Below, one piece after another: positions 8,005 to 16,498 of a stretch of 64,000 bases of DNA. The notes under the pieces are model-generated. The model did not search any database, had not been told where the DNA came from, and saw nothing but the letters and a program-made list of their open reading frames with translations. Every line of letters starts with the position of its first letter. The first letter of the stretch is position 1. Source of the stretch: Lysobacteraceae bacterium (GTDB taxonomy: Bacteria > Pseudomonadota > Gammaproteobacteria > Xanthomonadales > Rhodanobacteraceae); NCBI GenBank assembly GCA_021372495.1, contig JAJFUF010000024.1, positions 62,001-126,000 on the forward strand, written 5' to 3'. Made by a program: the position numbers and the translations under genes.

Positions 8005-8895
8005 ATGAAGCTCGCCTTTATCGGCCTCGGCAACATGGGGGCGCCGATGGCGCGCAACCTGCACGACGCCGGCCACGACGTGCATGCCTGGACCCGCTCC
8101 GCAGCGCGCCGCGCCGCGCTGCGCGCCGAGGGCATGCGCGTGGAGGAACACCTCGCCGCCGCAGCCGAGGGTGCCGCGATCGCGATCAGCATGCTTGCCG
8201 ACGACGCCGCCGAGCTCGCGGTCAGCGAGGGTGACGCCGGGCTGCTGCGCCACCTGCCGCGCGGCGCGGTGCGCATCAGCATGAGCACGATCGGCGTCGC
8301 CGCATCGCACCGATTGGCCGAACTGCACGCCGCGCACGGCCAGGGCTACGTCGCCGCGCCGGTATTCGGGCGCCCGGCGGCCGCCGCGGCGCGCGCGTTG
8401 TGGATCGCCGCCGCCGGCGCCGACGATGCGCTGGCGCGCGCCCGGCCGATCCTCGAAGCCCTCGGCCGCGGCCTGACCCTGCCCGGCGGTCCGGCGGAAA
8501 CCGCGCACGCGCTGAAGCTGGGCGCCAACGCACTCGGCGCGATCATCACCGAGGGCCTGGGCGAGGTGTTCGCCTACGGCGCCAAGGCCGGCGTGGCGCC
8601 GGCCGCCTACCTCGAACTGCTCGACCAGTCCATGCTGCAGGCCGGCTTCGTCGGCAACTACGCGCGCATGATCGTCGCCGGCGGCACCGACAGCCGCGGC
8701 GGCTTCCCGCTGCGCCTCGCGCTGAAGGACGTCGGCCTCGCCCTCGACGCCGCGGTCGGCCTGCGTGCGCCGCTGCCGCTGGCCGCTTCGGTGCGCGACC
8801 GCATGCTGCGCGCGGTCGCCACCGGACGCGGCGAGCACGACCTGCCCGGCCTCGCGCAACTCGCCTTCGAGGACGCCGGGCTCGGCAACGGCTGA
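8005..8895 (+). CDS. NAD(P)-dependent beta-hydroxyacid dehydrogenase family protein
   Basis: A 296-aa enzyme of the 3-hydroxyisobutyrate/6-phosphogluconate dehydrogenase-like superfamily. The N-terminal Rossmann motif is FIGLGNMGAPMARNL (residues 5-19), and the catalytic lysine of the family is K171 in HALKLGANAL, within the all-helical C-terminal domain. The substrate-binding motif usually read as DAPVSGG is altered here to AAPVFGRPAAA (about 117-127), so the natural substrate is uncertain; succinic-semialdehyde or glyoxylate reductases are alternatives. It stands alone between tatD and the marR operon. Confidence 0.85.
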   Translation: MKLAFIGLGNMGAPMARNLHDAGHDVHAWTRSAARRAALRAEGMRVEEHLAAAAEGAAIAISMLADDAAELAVSEGDAGLLRHLPRGAVRISMSTIGVAASHRLAELHAAHGQGYVAAPVFGRPAAAAARALWIAAAGADDALARARPILEALGRGLTLPGGPAETAHALKLGANALGAIITEGLGEVFAYGAKAGVAPAAYLELLDQSMLQAGFVGNYARMIVAGGTDSRGGFPLRLALKDVGLALDAAVGLRAPLPLAASVRDRMLRAVATGRGEHDLPGLAQLAFEDAGLGNG

Positions 8896-8931
8896 ACCCG
8901 CCGCTTGCGGCAAGCGGCGCATGTCACTACC

Positions 8932-8957
8932 CTGATAGTCCATTGATGAACTATCAG
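8932..8957. promoter_or_regulatory. Palindromic MarR-type operator
   Basis: A perfect inverted repeat, CTGATAGT at 8932-8939 and ACTATCAG at 8950-8957 with a 10-base spacer, ends 10 bases before the marR start codon. Spacing and symmetry suit a dimeric winged-helix MarR regulator, and the position would block transcription of the whole efflux operon. Confidence 0.7.
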
Positions 8958-8967
8958 TCTACGAACC

Positions 8968-9504
8968 ATGGCCGCCCGCGAACGCCCACTCACCGACCGC
9001 ATCGCCGCGCTCCAGGCAGGCGTGCAGCGCGTCCACGCCAGGATGCCCGCGGTGCCGGTGCGCGAGGTGGTACTGATGCGCGTGCTTTCGCTGCTCGGCT
9101 GGGAATTCACCAGCGGCCTCGACCGCCGGCTGCGTCCGCACGGCCTGAACGACGCCGACTTCCGCACGCTGATGGCGCTGTTCAGCAGCCCGGACGGCAT
9201 GGCGCACCCCAGCGAGCTGTGCCACTTCGTCACGCAAAGCCGCACCAACATGACGCGCATCAGCGACGCGCTGGTGGCGCGCGGGCTGGTCACGCGCACG
9301 CCGAGCGTCGAGGATCGCCGCCGCATCGTCATGCGCATCACCGCGAAAGGCGAGGCGCTGGTGCGCAAGCTGCTGCCGCGCCTGTATCCGATCCTGATCG
9401 CGCTGTTCGCCGGTTTCAGCGCGCGCGACAAGCAGACCCTGGAGACGACGCTGCTGCGCCTCGCCGCCGCGTTGGATGCCGTCGAAGCCCGCAAGGAGGC
9501 CTGA
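8968..9504 (+). CDS. MarR-family transcriptional regulator of the efflux operon
   Basis: A 178-aa winged-helix protein. The helix-turn-helix and wing are visible in LCHFVTQSRTNMTRISDALVARGLV followed by TRTPSVEDRRRIVMRIT, the DRR wing motif of MarR proteins. Long N- and C-terminal helices should form the dimer interface. It opens an operon with an outer-membrane channel, a membrane-fusion protein and a DHA2 transporter, an EmrR-EmrAB-like arrangement in which the regulator typically represses the pump until a toxic compound binds. An ideal operator palindrome lies directly upstream, so autorepression is expected. Confidence 0.9.
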   Translation: MAARERPLTDRIAALQAGVQRVHARMPAVPVREVVLMRVLSLLGWEFTSGLDRRLRPHGLNDADFRTLMALFSSPDGMAHPSELCHFVTQSRTNMTRISDALVARGLVTRTPSVEDRRRIVMRITAKGEALVRKLLPRLYPILIALFAGFSARDKQTLETTLLRLAAALDAVEARKEA

Positions 9505-9506
9505 CC

Positions 9507-10931
9507 GTGCCGTCGAAACCGCTCGCCGCGGCGCTGGCCGCCGCCCTGCTGCTCGCCGCCTGCATCGGCGTGCCGCCGAAGCCCGCCGCGCCCGTGCTGC
9601 GCGAGGCGGCGCCGCTGGCCGGCGTGCCCGCCTCCGCGCAGGCGCACTGGCCGGACGCCGCATGGTGGCGGCGCTACCGCGATCCGCAGCTCGATGCACT
9701 GGTCGAACGCGCCGTCGCCGGCGCGCCCGCGCTGGCCACCGCGCAGACGCGCTTCGAGGCGGCGCGCGCGGCGGTGCGGGTCGCCGCCGCGGCCGGCGGC
9801 GCGCGGCTGGACGCGAGCGCGCAGGCCTCGCGCGAACGCCTGAGCGACAACGGCCTGATCCCACCGAGGTTCCTCGGCTTCAACTGGTACACGCAGGGCG
9901 ACCTAGGCCTGCAGTTCCGCTACGACTTCGACTGGTGGGGCAAGCAGCGCGCCGCCATCGAGTCCGCGCTGGACCAGGCGCACGCGGCCGAGGCCGAGCG
10001 CAGCGCCGCCGCGCTGCTGCTGCAGGCCGCCGTCGCCGACACCTACTTCGGCTGGCAAGCCGACCAGGCACGGCTGGCGCTGGCGCGGCAGGCGGTGGCT
10101 GCGCAGGCGCGCCTGCAACGACTGGCCGCGCTGCGCGTGCAACGCGGCCTCGATCCCGCGGACGCGCAGCGCCAGGCCGACGCCGCGCTGGCCGCGGCGC
10201 GCGAGCAGCAGGCCGCGCTGCAAGGCTCGGCGGAGCTGCGCCGCGTGGCGCTGGCCGCGCTGCTGGGCGTCGCGCCGGCGGAGCTGCCGGCACTGGATCC
10301 GCGGCCGCTGCCGGCTGTCGATGCCGCGCTGCCCGCCGACGCCGGTCTCGACCTGCTGGCGCGCCGCCCCGACGTCGCCGCCAGCCGCTGGCGCGTCGAG
10401 GCGGCGGCGAAACAGACGGAAGCCGCGCGTGCGGCGTTCTATCCCGACATCAGCCTGCAGGCGCTGGCCGGCTTCTCCAGCGTCGACATGGACAAGCTGC
10501 TCACCGGCGGCAGCCGCGTGTTCGCGCTGACGCCCGCGATCCACCTGCCGCTGTTCGACGCCGACCGGCTGCGCGCGCAGTTCGGCGCCAGCCGCGCCGA
10601 GCTGGACGCCGCAGTCGCCGCCTACGACGCCAGCGTGGTCGAAGCCGCGCGCGACGTCGCCACGCAAGCCGTCGCGTTGCGGCAGATCGACGCGCGCCGT
10701 CGCGAGCGCGCCGCCCAGGTCGAGGCCGGCACGCGTCTGCGCGGCAGCGCCGCCGCGCGCGAACGCCAGGGTCTGACCGACGCGCGCGCCGGGCTCGCCG
10801 CCGAAACCGCGCTGCTGCAGCAACGCGACGCCGCCGTGCAGCTCGACGCGCAGGCGCTGGCCGCCGACATCGCCCTGATCAAGGCGCTCGGCGGCGGCTA
10901 CCGCGCCGACGCCGACCTCGCGCACCGCTAA
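9507..10931 (+). CDS. NodT/OprM-type outer-membrane efflux lipoprotein
   Basis: A 474-aa TolC-like channel. Translation starts at GTG 9507, three bases after the marR stop, with GGAGG upstream inside marR. A signal peptide ends in the lipobox LLAAC (about residues 15-19), so the protein is lipid-anchored. The pattern HWPDAAWWRRYRDPQLDALVERA is typical of the NodT family start, and two repeated helical halves follow, including ARRPDVAASRWRVEAA. It would connect the inner-membrane EmrAB pair to the outside. Confidence 0.92.
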   Translation: MPSKPLAAALAAALLLAACIGVPPKPAAPVLREAAPLAGVPASAQAHWPDAAWWRRYRDPQLDALVERAVAGAPALATAQTRFEAARAAVRVAAAAGGARLDASAQASRERLSDNGLIPPRFLGFNWYTQGDLGLQFRYDFDWWGKQRAAIESALDQAHAAEAERSAAALLLQAAVADTYFGWQADQARLALARQAVAAQARLQRLAALRVQRGLDPADAQRQADAALAAAREQQAALQGSAELRRVALAALLGVAPAELPALDPRPLPAVDAALPADAGLDLLARRPDVAASRWRVEAAAKQTEAARAAFYPDISLQALAGFSSVDMDKLLTGGSRVFALTPAIHLPLFDADRLRAQFGASRAELDAAVAAYDASVVEAARDVATQAVALRQIDARRRERAAQVEAGTRLRGSAAARERQGLTDARAGLAAETALLQQRDAAVQLDAQALAADIALIKALGGGYRADADLAHR

Positions 10932-10955
10932 TCCTTTTCCTTCCGGATCACCTGC

Positions 10956-12143
10956 ATGAACGTCGCCATCGATTCCGCCAGCGCCGCTCCGTCGAACGAC
11001 CAGGGCAACGGCAAGCGCCGCCGCGTGCTGCTCGGCATCGCCGCCGCGTTCGCCCTCGCCGGGCTGCTGTGGCTGCTGCTGTGGCTGCTGGTGTTTTCCA
11101 GGCGCGAAGTGACCGACGACGCCTACGTCGGCGGCAACCAGGTGGCAATCTCGGCGCAGGTGCCCGGCACCGTGATCGCCGTGCTCGCCGACGATACCCA
11201 GCTCGTGCACAAGGGCCAGGCGCTGGTGCAGCTCGATCCGACCGACGCCGCGGTGACGCTGGCCAAGGCGAAGAGCGCGCTGGCGCAGGCCGTGCGCCAG
11301 GTGCGCCAGCAGCGCGAGCTGGCCGCGCAGTACGACGCCGCGGTGGTTGCGCGCACGCAGGAATTGCAGCGCGCCGACGCCGACCTCGCCCGCCGCCAGC
11401 CGCTGCTGGGCGAGAAGGCGGTCGCGCCCGAGGAGGTTGCGCATGCGCGCGAAGCTGCCGCCACCGCACGCGCGCAGCTCGAGTTCGCCGCGCGCCAGGC
11501 CGCGGCCGCGCACGCGCTGGTTGCCGGCACCGACGTCGCCGGCAACCCGGCGGTGCAGCAGGCGCGCGCGGCGTTCCGCGAGGCCTGGATCAACGCCCAG
11601 CGCGACGCGGTGGTCGCGCCGACCGACGGCTACGTCGCGCAGCGCAGCGCGCAGGTCGGCCAGCGCGTGCAGCCTGGCCAGGCGCTGATGACGGTGATTC
11701 CGCTGCACGCGCTGTGGGTCGACGCCAACTTCAAGGAAGTGCAGCTCGCGCACATCCGCATCGGCCAGCCGGCCACGGTGCATACCGACATCTACGGCGG
11801 CGACGTCACCTATCGCGGCCGCGTGCTCGGCCTCGGCGCCGGCACCGGCAGCGCGTTCGCGCTGCTGCCGCCGCAGAACGCCTCCGGCAACTGGATCAAG
11901 GTGGTGCAGCGCGTGCCGGTGCGCATCGCGCTCGACGAGCGGCAGCTCGACGAACATCCGCTGCGCGTGGGCCTGTCGGCCACGGTCAAGGTGGACACCC
12001 GCGACCGCTCCGGCGCGATGCTGGCGCAGCAGCCCGCCGCCGCGCCGGTCGCCGCCACCGACGTCTACGCGCGCGACCTCGCCGCCGCCGAGCGCGAGGC
12101 CGACGCGGTGATCCGCGCCAACCTCGGCGCCGGCGCGCGCTGA
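10956..12143 (+). CDS. emrA: EmrA/HlyD-family membrane-fusion protein
   Basis: A 395-aa adaptor anchored by one N-terminal helix (residues about 24-47), followed by REVTDDAYVGGNQVAISAQVPG, the conserved entry into the lipoyl-like domain of EmrA proteins. A coiled-coil hairpin (about 100-185) and a second lipoyl half (DAVVAPTDGYV) lead into the beta-barrel. EmrA bridges an inner-membrane MFS pump to a TolC-like channel, and both partners are encoded on either side here. The ATG lies 24 bases after the upstream stop. Confidence 0.92.
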   Translation: MNVAIDSASAAPSNDQGNGKRRRVLLGIAAAFALAGLLWLLLWLLVFSRREVTDDAYVGGNQVAISAQVPGTVIAVLADDTQLVHKGQALVQLDPTDAAVTLAKAKSALAQAVRQVRQQRELAAQYDAAVVARTQELQRADADLARRQPLLGEKAVAPEEVAHAREAAATARAQLEFAARQAAAAHALVAGTDVAGNPAVQQARAAFREAWINAQRDAVVAPTDGYVAQRSAQVGQRVQPGQALMTVIPLHALWVDANFKEVQLAHIRIGQPATVHTDIYGGDVTYRGRVLGLGAGTGSAFALLPPQNASGNWIKVVQRVPVRIALDERQLDEHPLRVGLSATVKVDTRDRSGAMLAQQPAAAPVAATDVYARDLAAAEREADAVIRANLGAGAR

Positions 12144-12153
12144 GCGCATACGC

Positions 12154-13707
12154 ATGAACCGGCCCGCACCCGCCGGCGAGCGCGCGCCGCCGCTGCACGG
12201 CGGCATGCTCGCGCTGCTGACCGTCGCGATCGCCTTCTCGACGTTCATGGAGGTGCTCGACATCACCATCGTCAACGTCTCGGTGCCGGCGATCGCCGGC
12301 AGCCTGGGCGTGAGTCCCTCGGAAGGCACCTGGGCGATCAGCTCCTACTCGCTGGCCAGCGCGATCATGCAGCCGCTGACCGGCTGGATCGCACGCCGCT
12401 TCGGCGAGGTGCGCACGTTCTGCGCCTCGGTGGCGCTGTTCGTGCTGTTCTCGATGCTGTGCGGCCTCGCCGCCAGCATGCCGATGCTGGTGGTGTTCCG
12501 CCTGCTGCAGGGGCTGGTCTCCGGCCCGATGGTGCCGCTGTCGATGACCCTGCTGCTGGCGAACTACCCCAACGACAAGAAGGGACTGGCGCTGGGGCTG
12601 TGGGCGATGACGGTGGTGGTGGCGCCGATCTTCGGCCCGATTATCGGCGGCTGGCTGACCGACAATTATTCCTGGCCGTGGATCTTCTACATCAACGCCC
12701 CGGTCGGCGCGCTGGCCGCCGTGGTCACCTGGTCGCTGCTGAAGCGGCGCGAGTCGGCGACCGCGCGCCAGCCGCTCGACATGGTCGGGCTGGCGCTGCT
12801 GGTGATCGGCGTGGGCTGCCTGCAGTTCATGCTCGACAACGGCAGCGACAAGGACTGGTTCAGCTCGCCGCTGATCCTGGTGCTCGGCATCGTCGCGCTG
12901 GTCAGCCTGACGTTCTTCGTCGGCTGGACGCTGACCGAGAAGCACCCGGTGGTGGACCTGTCGCTGTTCCGCCACCGCAATTTCGCGGTCGGCGTGCTGG
13001 CGCTGGCGCTCGGCATGTTCGGCTTCTTCGGCATCAACGTGATCTATCCGCTGTGGCTGCAGATCACGCTGGGCTACACCGCCACCTGGGCCGGACTGGC
13101 CACCGCGCCGGTCGGCATCCTCGCCGTGGTGTTCTCGCCGCTGGTCGGGCGCAACCTGCACCGGCTGGAGCTGCGCCAGGTGGCGAGCTTCGCCTTCCTG
13201 GTGTTCGCGCTGACCGCGTTCTGGTTCGCGCGCTTCACCACCGACGCCGCGTTCGCCGACCTGGTGGTGCCGCGCGTGATCCAGGGCATCGGCATCGCCT
13301 GCTTCTTCATCCCGGTCAACCAGATCATCCTGTCCGGGCTGGGGCCGAGCGAGATCGCCAGCGCGTCGGGCCTGTCGAACTTCTTCCGCACCATCGCCAG
13401 CAGCGTCTCCACCGCGGTCACGGTGACGCTCTGGCAGCACCGCGGCGACTACCACCATGCGGCGCTCGCCGAGCACGTGAACGCCGCCAGCCCCGGCTTG
13501 ACGCACTACGTCGAGCGCCTCGCCGCGCACGGCATCCCCGCGCTGCCCGGCTACGGCGTGATCGAGCGCGTGCTCGGCCAGCAGGCGCTGACCCTCGCCG
13601 TGAACGACGTGTTCTGGCTGTTCGGCGTGGTCTTCCTGGCGATCATCGGCGTGCTCTGGCTGGCCAGGCCGCCGTTCGGCAGCGCCGGCCCCGGCGCGGT
13701 GCACTGA
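12154..13707 (+). CDS. emrB: EmrB-type DHA2 MFS drug efflux transporter
   Basis: A 517-aa inner-membrane protein with about 14 hydrophobic helices, the size of DHA2 drug:H+ antiporters. The first helix carries the motif D1-like FMEVLDITIVNVSVPAIA (residues 29-46), the loop 2-3 has GWIARRFGEVR, and helix 5 has GPIIGGWLTDNYSWPWIFYINAPVG, all markers of EmrB. It starts 10 bases after emrA and ends the operon. It converges with tcdA, only 19 bases apart. Confidence 0.94.
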   Translation: MNRPAPAGERAPPLHGGMLALLTVAIAFSTFMEVLDITIVNVSVPAIAGSLGVSPSEGTWAISSYSLASAIMQPLTGWIARRFGEVRTFCASVALFVLFSMLCGLAASMPMLVVFRLLQGLVSGPMVPLSMTLLLANYPNDKKGLALGLWAMTVVVAPIFGPIIGGWLTDNYSWPWIFYINAPVGALAAVVTWSLLKRRESATARQPLDMVGLALLVIGVGCLQFMLDNGSDKDWFSSPLILVLGIVALVSLTFFVGWTLTEKHPVVDLSLFRHRNFAVGVLALALGMFGFFGINVIYPLWLQITLGYTATWAGLATAPVGILAVVFSPLVGRNLHRLELRQVASFAFLVFALTAFWFARFTTDAAFADLVVPRVIQGIGIACFFIPVNQIILSGLGPSEIASASGLSNFFRTIASSVSTAVTVTLWQHRGDYHHAALAEHVNAASPGLTHYVERLAAHGIPALPGYGVIERVLGQQALTLAVNDVFWLFGVVFLAIIGVLWLARPPFGSAGPGAVH

Positions 13708-13726
13708 AGCGCATCGTCGCCCCGGT

Positions 13727-14506
13727 TCACGCCGCCAGCAGCTTCTCCAGCATCCTGCCGACCGCGGCGAAGCCGAAGCTGGCGGTGACGTGGGTGGCGG
13801 CGCCGAGGCCGCCGCCGCAATCGAGCTTCATGGCGTCGCCGCCGGCCGGGCGGGTGCCGCAAACCGTGCCGTCCGGCTGCGGATAGCGCACGTTCTCCAG
13901 CGAGTACACCGCGGATACGCCGAAATAGCGCGACGGGTTGCGCGGGAAGCCGTGGTCCTGGCGCAGCTTCTTGCGGATCAGCGACAGCATCGCGTCGTGC
14001 TCGGTGCGCGACAGGTCGCGCACGCGCACGCTGGTCGGGTCGGTGCGCCCGCCGGCGGAGCCGACCACCACCAGCGGCAGCTTGCGCCGCCGGCACCAGG
14101 CGATCGCCTCGACCTTCACGCGGAACGCGTCGCAGGCGTCCAGCACGAGGTCATAGCCGCGGCCGAGCAGGGCGTCGATGTTGGACGGGGTGAGGAAGTC
14201 GGCGATCGCGTCGACGCCGATGCCGGGGTGGATCGCGCGCGCGCGCTCGGCCATCACCTCGACCTTGGCGCGGCCGTAGTGGCCGTCCAGCGCGTGCAGT
14301 TGGCGGTTGGTGTTGGTGACGCAGACCTCGTCGGCGTCGATCAGGGTCAACCGCCCCACCCCGCTGCGCGCCAGCGCCTCGACCGCCCACGAGCCGACCC
14401 CGCCGACGCCGACCACGCACACGTGCGCGCGCGCCAGCCGGGCGACGCTGCCGACGCCGTACAGGCGCTCGATACCCTGGAAACGTTCCGCGTGCGGCAT
14501 GGTCAT
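13727..14506 (-). CDS. tcdA: tRNA threonylcarbamoyladenosine dehydratase
   Basis: A 259-aa E1/ThiF-like ATPase. TcdA (CsdL) cyclises t6A at position 37 of ANN-decoding tRNAs to ct6A. The N-terminal RFQGIERLYGVGSVARL precedes the Rossmann glycine motif VVGVGGVGSWAVEALARSG (about 31-49), with the adenylation residues in LIDADEVCVTNTNRQ. The C-terminal SFGFAAVGRMLEKL is conserved. The start at 14506 gives MTMPHAERF; the ATG at 14500 is equally possible. The gene stands alone. Confidence 0.92.
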   Translation of the reverse strand: MTMPHAERFQGIERLYGVGSVARLARAHVCVVGVGGVGSWAVEALARSGVGRLTLIDADEVCVTNTNRQLHALDGHYGRAKVEVMAERARAIHPGIGVDAIADFLTPSNIDALLGRGYDLVLDACDAFRVKVEAIAWCRRRKLPLVVVGSAGGRTDPTSVRVRDLSRTEHDAMLSLIRKKLRQDHGFPRNPSRYFGVSAVYSLENVRYPQPDGTVCGTRPAGGDAMKLDCGGGLGAATHVTASFGFAAVGRMLEKLLAA

Positions 14507-14597
14507 GATCACGAGGCGCGCGAGCCTAGCACGGCCGGCGCTTGTGCCGACACGGCACCGGCCGCATCGTGCGCGTGTCCGCCACCCGGAGGCCGCC

Positions 14598-14792
14598 ATG
14601 TCCCATCCGCTGGTCCGCCGCCTGCTCGGCTTCGCCGCGCGCCTGCGCCATCCGCAACTGTTCGCCCTCGTCGCCGCGCTGTTCCTGCTCGACCTGCTGG
14701 TGCCGGATCCGATCCCGTTCGTCGACGAGATCCTGCTCGGCCTGGCCACCCTGCTGCTCGGCCGCCTGCGCCGCCCCGCGGGGCGGTCGTGA
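14598..14792 (+). CDS. DUF6116-family small membrane protein
   Basis: A 64-aa protein starting at ATG 14598 after CGGAGGCC. It has a basic amphipathic N-terminus (SHPLVRRLLGFAARLRHP), then one or two hydrophobic segments with the conserved DLLVPDPIPFVDEILLGLATLLL. This pattern is characteristic of a small protein conserved in Xanthomonadales (DUF6116 as I recall it). Function is unknown; the PDPIPFVDE element between two membrane-inserting stretches is the invariant part. It is divergent from tcdA. Confidence 0.75.
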   Translation: MSHPLVRRLLGFAARLRHPQLFALVAALFLLDLLVPDPIPFVDEILLGLATLLLGRLRRPAGRS

Positions 14793-15124
14793 CAGGGCGT
14801 GATCTGGTTATCGACTTGACGCGAGGAAAATATTGTAAGCTGCTAACGTGAAAGGATTTGGGGGGCGAACGTGCCATCATGCCACGACCCGCGTTTCTGC
14901 ATGAAGGGAGGCAAGGCTTGCGGCCGGCCGGCCGCACGACGCCGATGCCCTCCACGGCGCACGCCGCCGACGGCAGCGCTGCCCGCCAACGCGACCACCG
15001 CTGATCGTCCGGGGCTTCGCGTCGTGGCTTGCGACACGGCGAAGCGCGCCCACGCACGGCTAGTATCCGCGAGCCCGGAAGACGCGCGCCGCGCGCATGC
15101 CGGGATACGGCCGCGAGGAGGGCG
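14793..15124 (+). promoter_or_regulatory. Leader and presumed promoter of the lqsS-lqsR-cqsA operon
   Basis: A 332-base non-coding leader. Positions 14800-14860 form an AT-rich island in an otherwise GC-rich spacer. It contains TTGACG (14816-14821), a -35-like hexamer, but no -10 box at ideal spacing; TATTGT (14831-14836) and TAAGCT (14836-14841) are weak candidates. An imperfect dyad GTAAGC-T-GCTAAC (14835-14847) overlaps this area and might bind a regulator. The remaining 200 bases show no credible reading frame. Confidence 0.35.
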
Positions 15125-16498
15125 ATGAACGGCGAACGAGGCCAACGCGACTTGAGGCTGCGCCAGCTGCGACTGGTCGGCTGGATGCTGCGCCGCGCCT
15201 TCACGCGCCTGCAGAGCAGCATGTTCGAGCGCACCCGCTACTCCGAGCCGAAGATGGTGGCGATGGCGTGGGTCGGCGGGCTCGGCTTCCCGCTGTACTA
15301 CCTGGTGTGGACCGACCTGTTCCCGCAGCCCTACGAAAACCTGCCGATGCGCCTGCTCGGCAGCGCGCTGTTCCTGCCGCTGGCGTTCGTGCGCCACTGG
15401 CCGCGCCGGCTGAAGCCGTGGCTGCCGCTGTACTGGTACGCCACGATCACCTACGCGCTGGCGTTCTTCTTCACCTACATGATGCTGCGCAACGGCGCCA
15501 CCGCGCCGTGGGTGATGTCGCACCTCGCCGCCGTGTTCCTGATCCTGCTGCTGTTCGACGTGGCCGGCTTCGTGGTCACCAGCCTGGTCGGCACCGCACT
15601 GGCGCTGCTCGCGCTGGCGCTGACCTCGCATCCGCCGCTGCACGAGTCCAACCTGATCGTGTACATCCCGGTGCTGCTGTTCGCGGTGGTCTGCGGCGGC
15701 GTCTCCAGCCTGTCGCACCAGATGACCCAGCAGGCGCGGGTCGATGCGCTGACCGCCTCGTCCAACAACATCGCCCACGAGCTGCGCACCCCGCTGGCCT
15801 CGGTGCGCGTGGCCGCGCAGGCGGTGCGCCGCTACCTGCCGATCCTGCTGGAGACGCACCGCATTGCGCGTGAGGCCAACCTGGCCGTGCCGGAGCTGCG
15901 CCTGGCCCACCTGCAGGGGCTGGAGAAGGGCCTGGACACGATGGAGCGCGAGGTCACCCACGCCAACACCGCAATCGACATGCTGCTGGTGGCGTCGCGG
16001 CCGATCGACGAGGTGCGCCCCGAGCGCGTGTCCGCCGCCCACTGCGTGCGCGAGGCGCTGGAGCGCTATCCGTTCGGCTCGCGCATCGAACGCGACCGCG
16101 TGAGCTTCGCCGACGACGGCACCGACTTCGTGTTCCGCGGCAGCGAGCTGCTGGTCGTGCACGTGCTGTTCAACCTGATCAAGAACGCGCTGCTGCAGAC
16201 CGGCCGCGCCGGCAAGGGCGAGATCGGCATCTCCCTGCGGCAACGCGACGAGGTCAACCACATCCTGGTGCGCGACACCGGCCCCGGCATCCCGCCGGAC
16301 GTGCTGCCGCGCATCTTCGATCGCTTCTTCTCGCACTCGGAGAACGGCGGCCGCGGCATGGGCATGGGTATCGGCCTGGCCTACTCGCGCGCGGCCATGG
16401 AACGCATGCAAGGGTCGATCCGCTGCCATTCGCGACTGGGCGAATACACCGAATTCGTGCTTGAATTCCCCCGCGACGACGAGGTACGGCCGCTATGA
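15125..16498 (+). CDS. lqsS: CqsS/LqsS-type membrane sensor histidine kinase
   Basis: A 457-aa sensor kinase. Residues about 45-190 form roughly six transmembrane helices with PKMVAMAWVGGLGFPLYYL and LFPQPYENLPMRLLGSALF, which strongly resemble the sensory domain of Vibrio CqsS and Legionella LqsS, receptors for alpha-hydroxyketone signals. The dimerisation/phosphoacceptor motif is NNIAHELRTPLASVR with H218. The ATPase has the N box HVLFNLIKNALLQ, the G1 box RDTGPGIPPDVLPRIFDRFF and GRGMGMGIGLAY. Unlike V. cholerae CqsS there is no C-terminal receiver; the response regulator is the next gene, overlapping by four bases. ATG 15125 follows GCGAGGAGGGCG. Ligand specificity is inferred from homology and from the synthase downstream. 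Confidence 0.88.
   Translation: MNGERGQRDLRLRQLRLVGWMLRRAFTRLQSSMFERTRYSEPKMVAMAWVGGLGFPLYYLVWTDLFPQPYENLPMRLLGSALFLPLAFVRHWPRRLKPWLPLYWYATITYALAFFFTYMMLRNGATAPWVMSHLAAVFLILLLFDVAGFVVTSLVGTALALLALALTSHPPLHESNLIVYIPVLLFAVVCGGVSSLSHQMTQQARVDALTASSNNIAHELRTPLASVRVAAQAVRRYLPILLETHRIAREANLAVPELRLAHLQGLEKGLDTMEREVTHANTAIDMLLVASRPIDEVRPERVSAAHCVREALERYPFGSRIERDRVSFADDGTDFVFRGSELLVVHVLFNLIKNALLQTGRAGKGEIGISLRQRDEVNHILVRDTGPGIPPDVLPRIFDRFFSHSENGGRGMGMGIGLAYSRAAMERMQGSIRCHSRLGEYTEFVLEFPRDDEVRPL

Noticed and set aside
9476..12157. An 893-codon open frame across the efflux operon
   Set aside because: Same strand but out of frame with two clearly real genes (OMF and emrA), Arg/Ala-rich and without family motifs.
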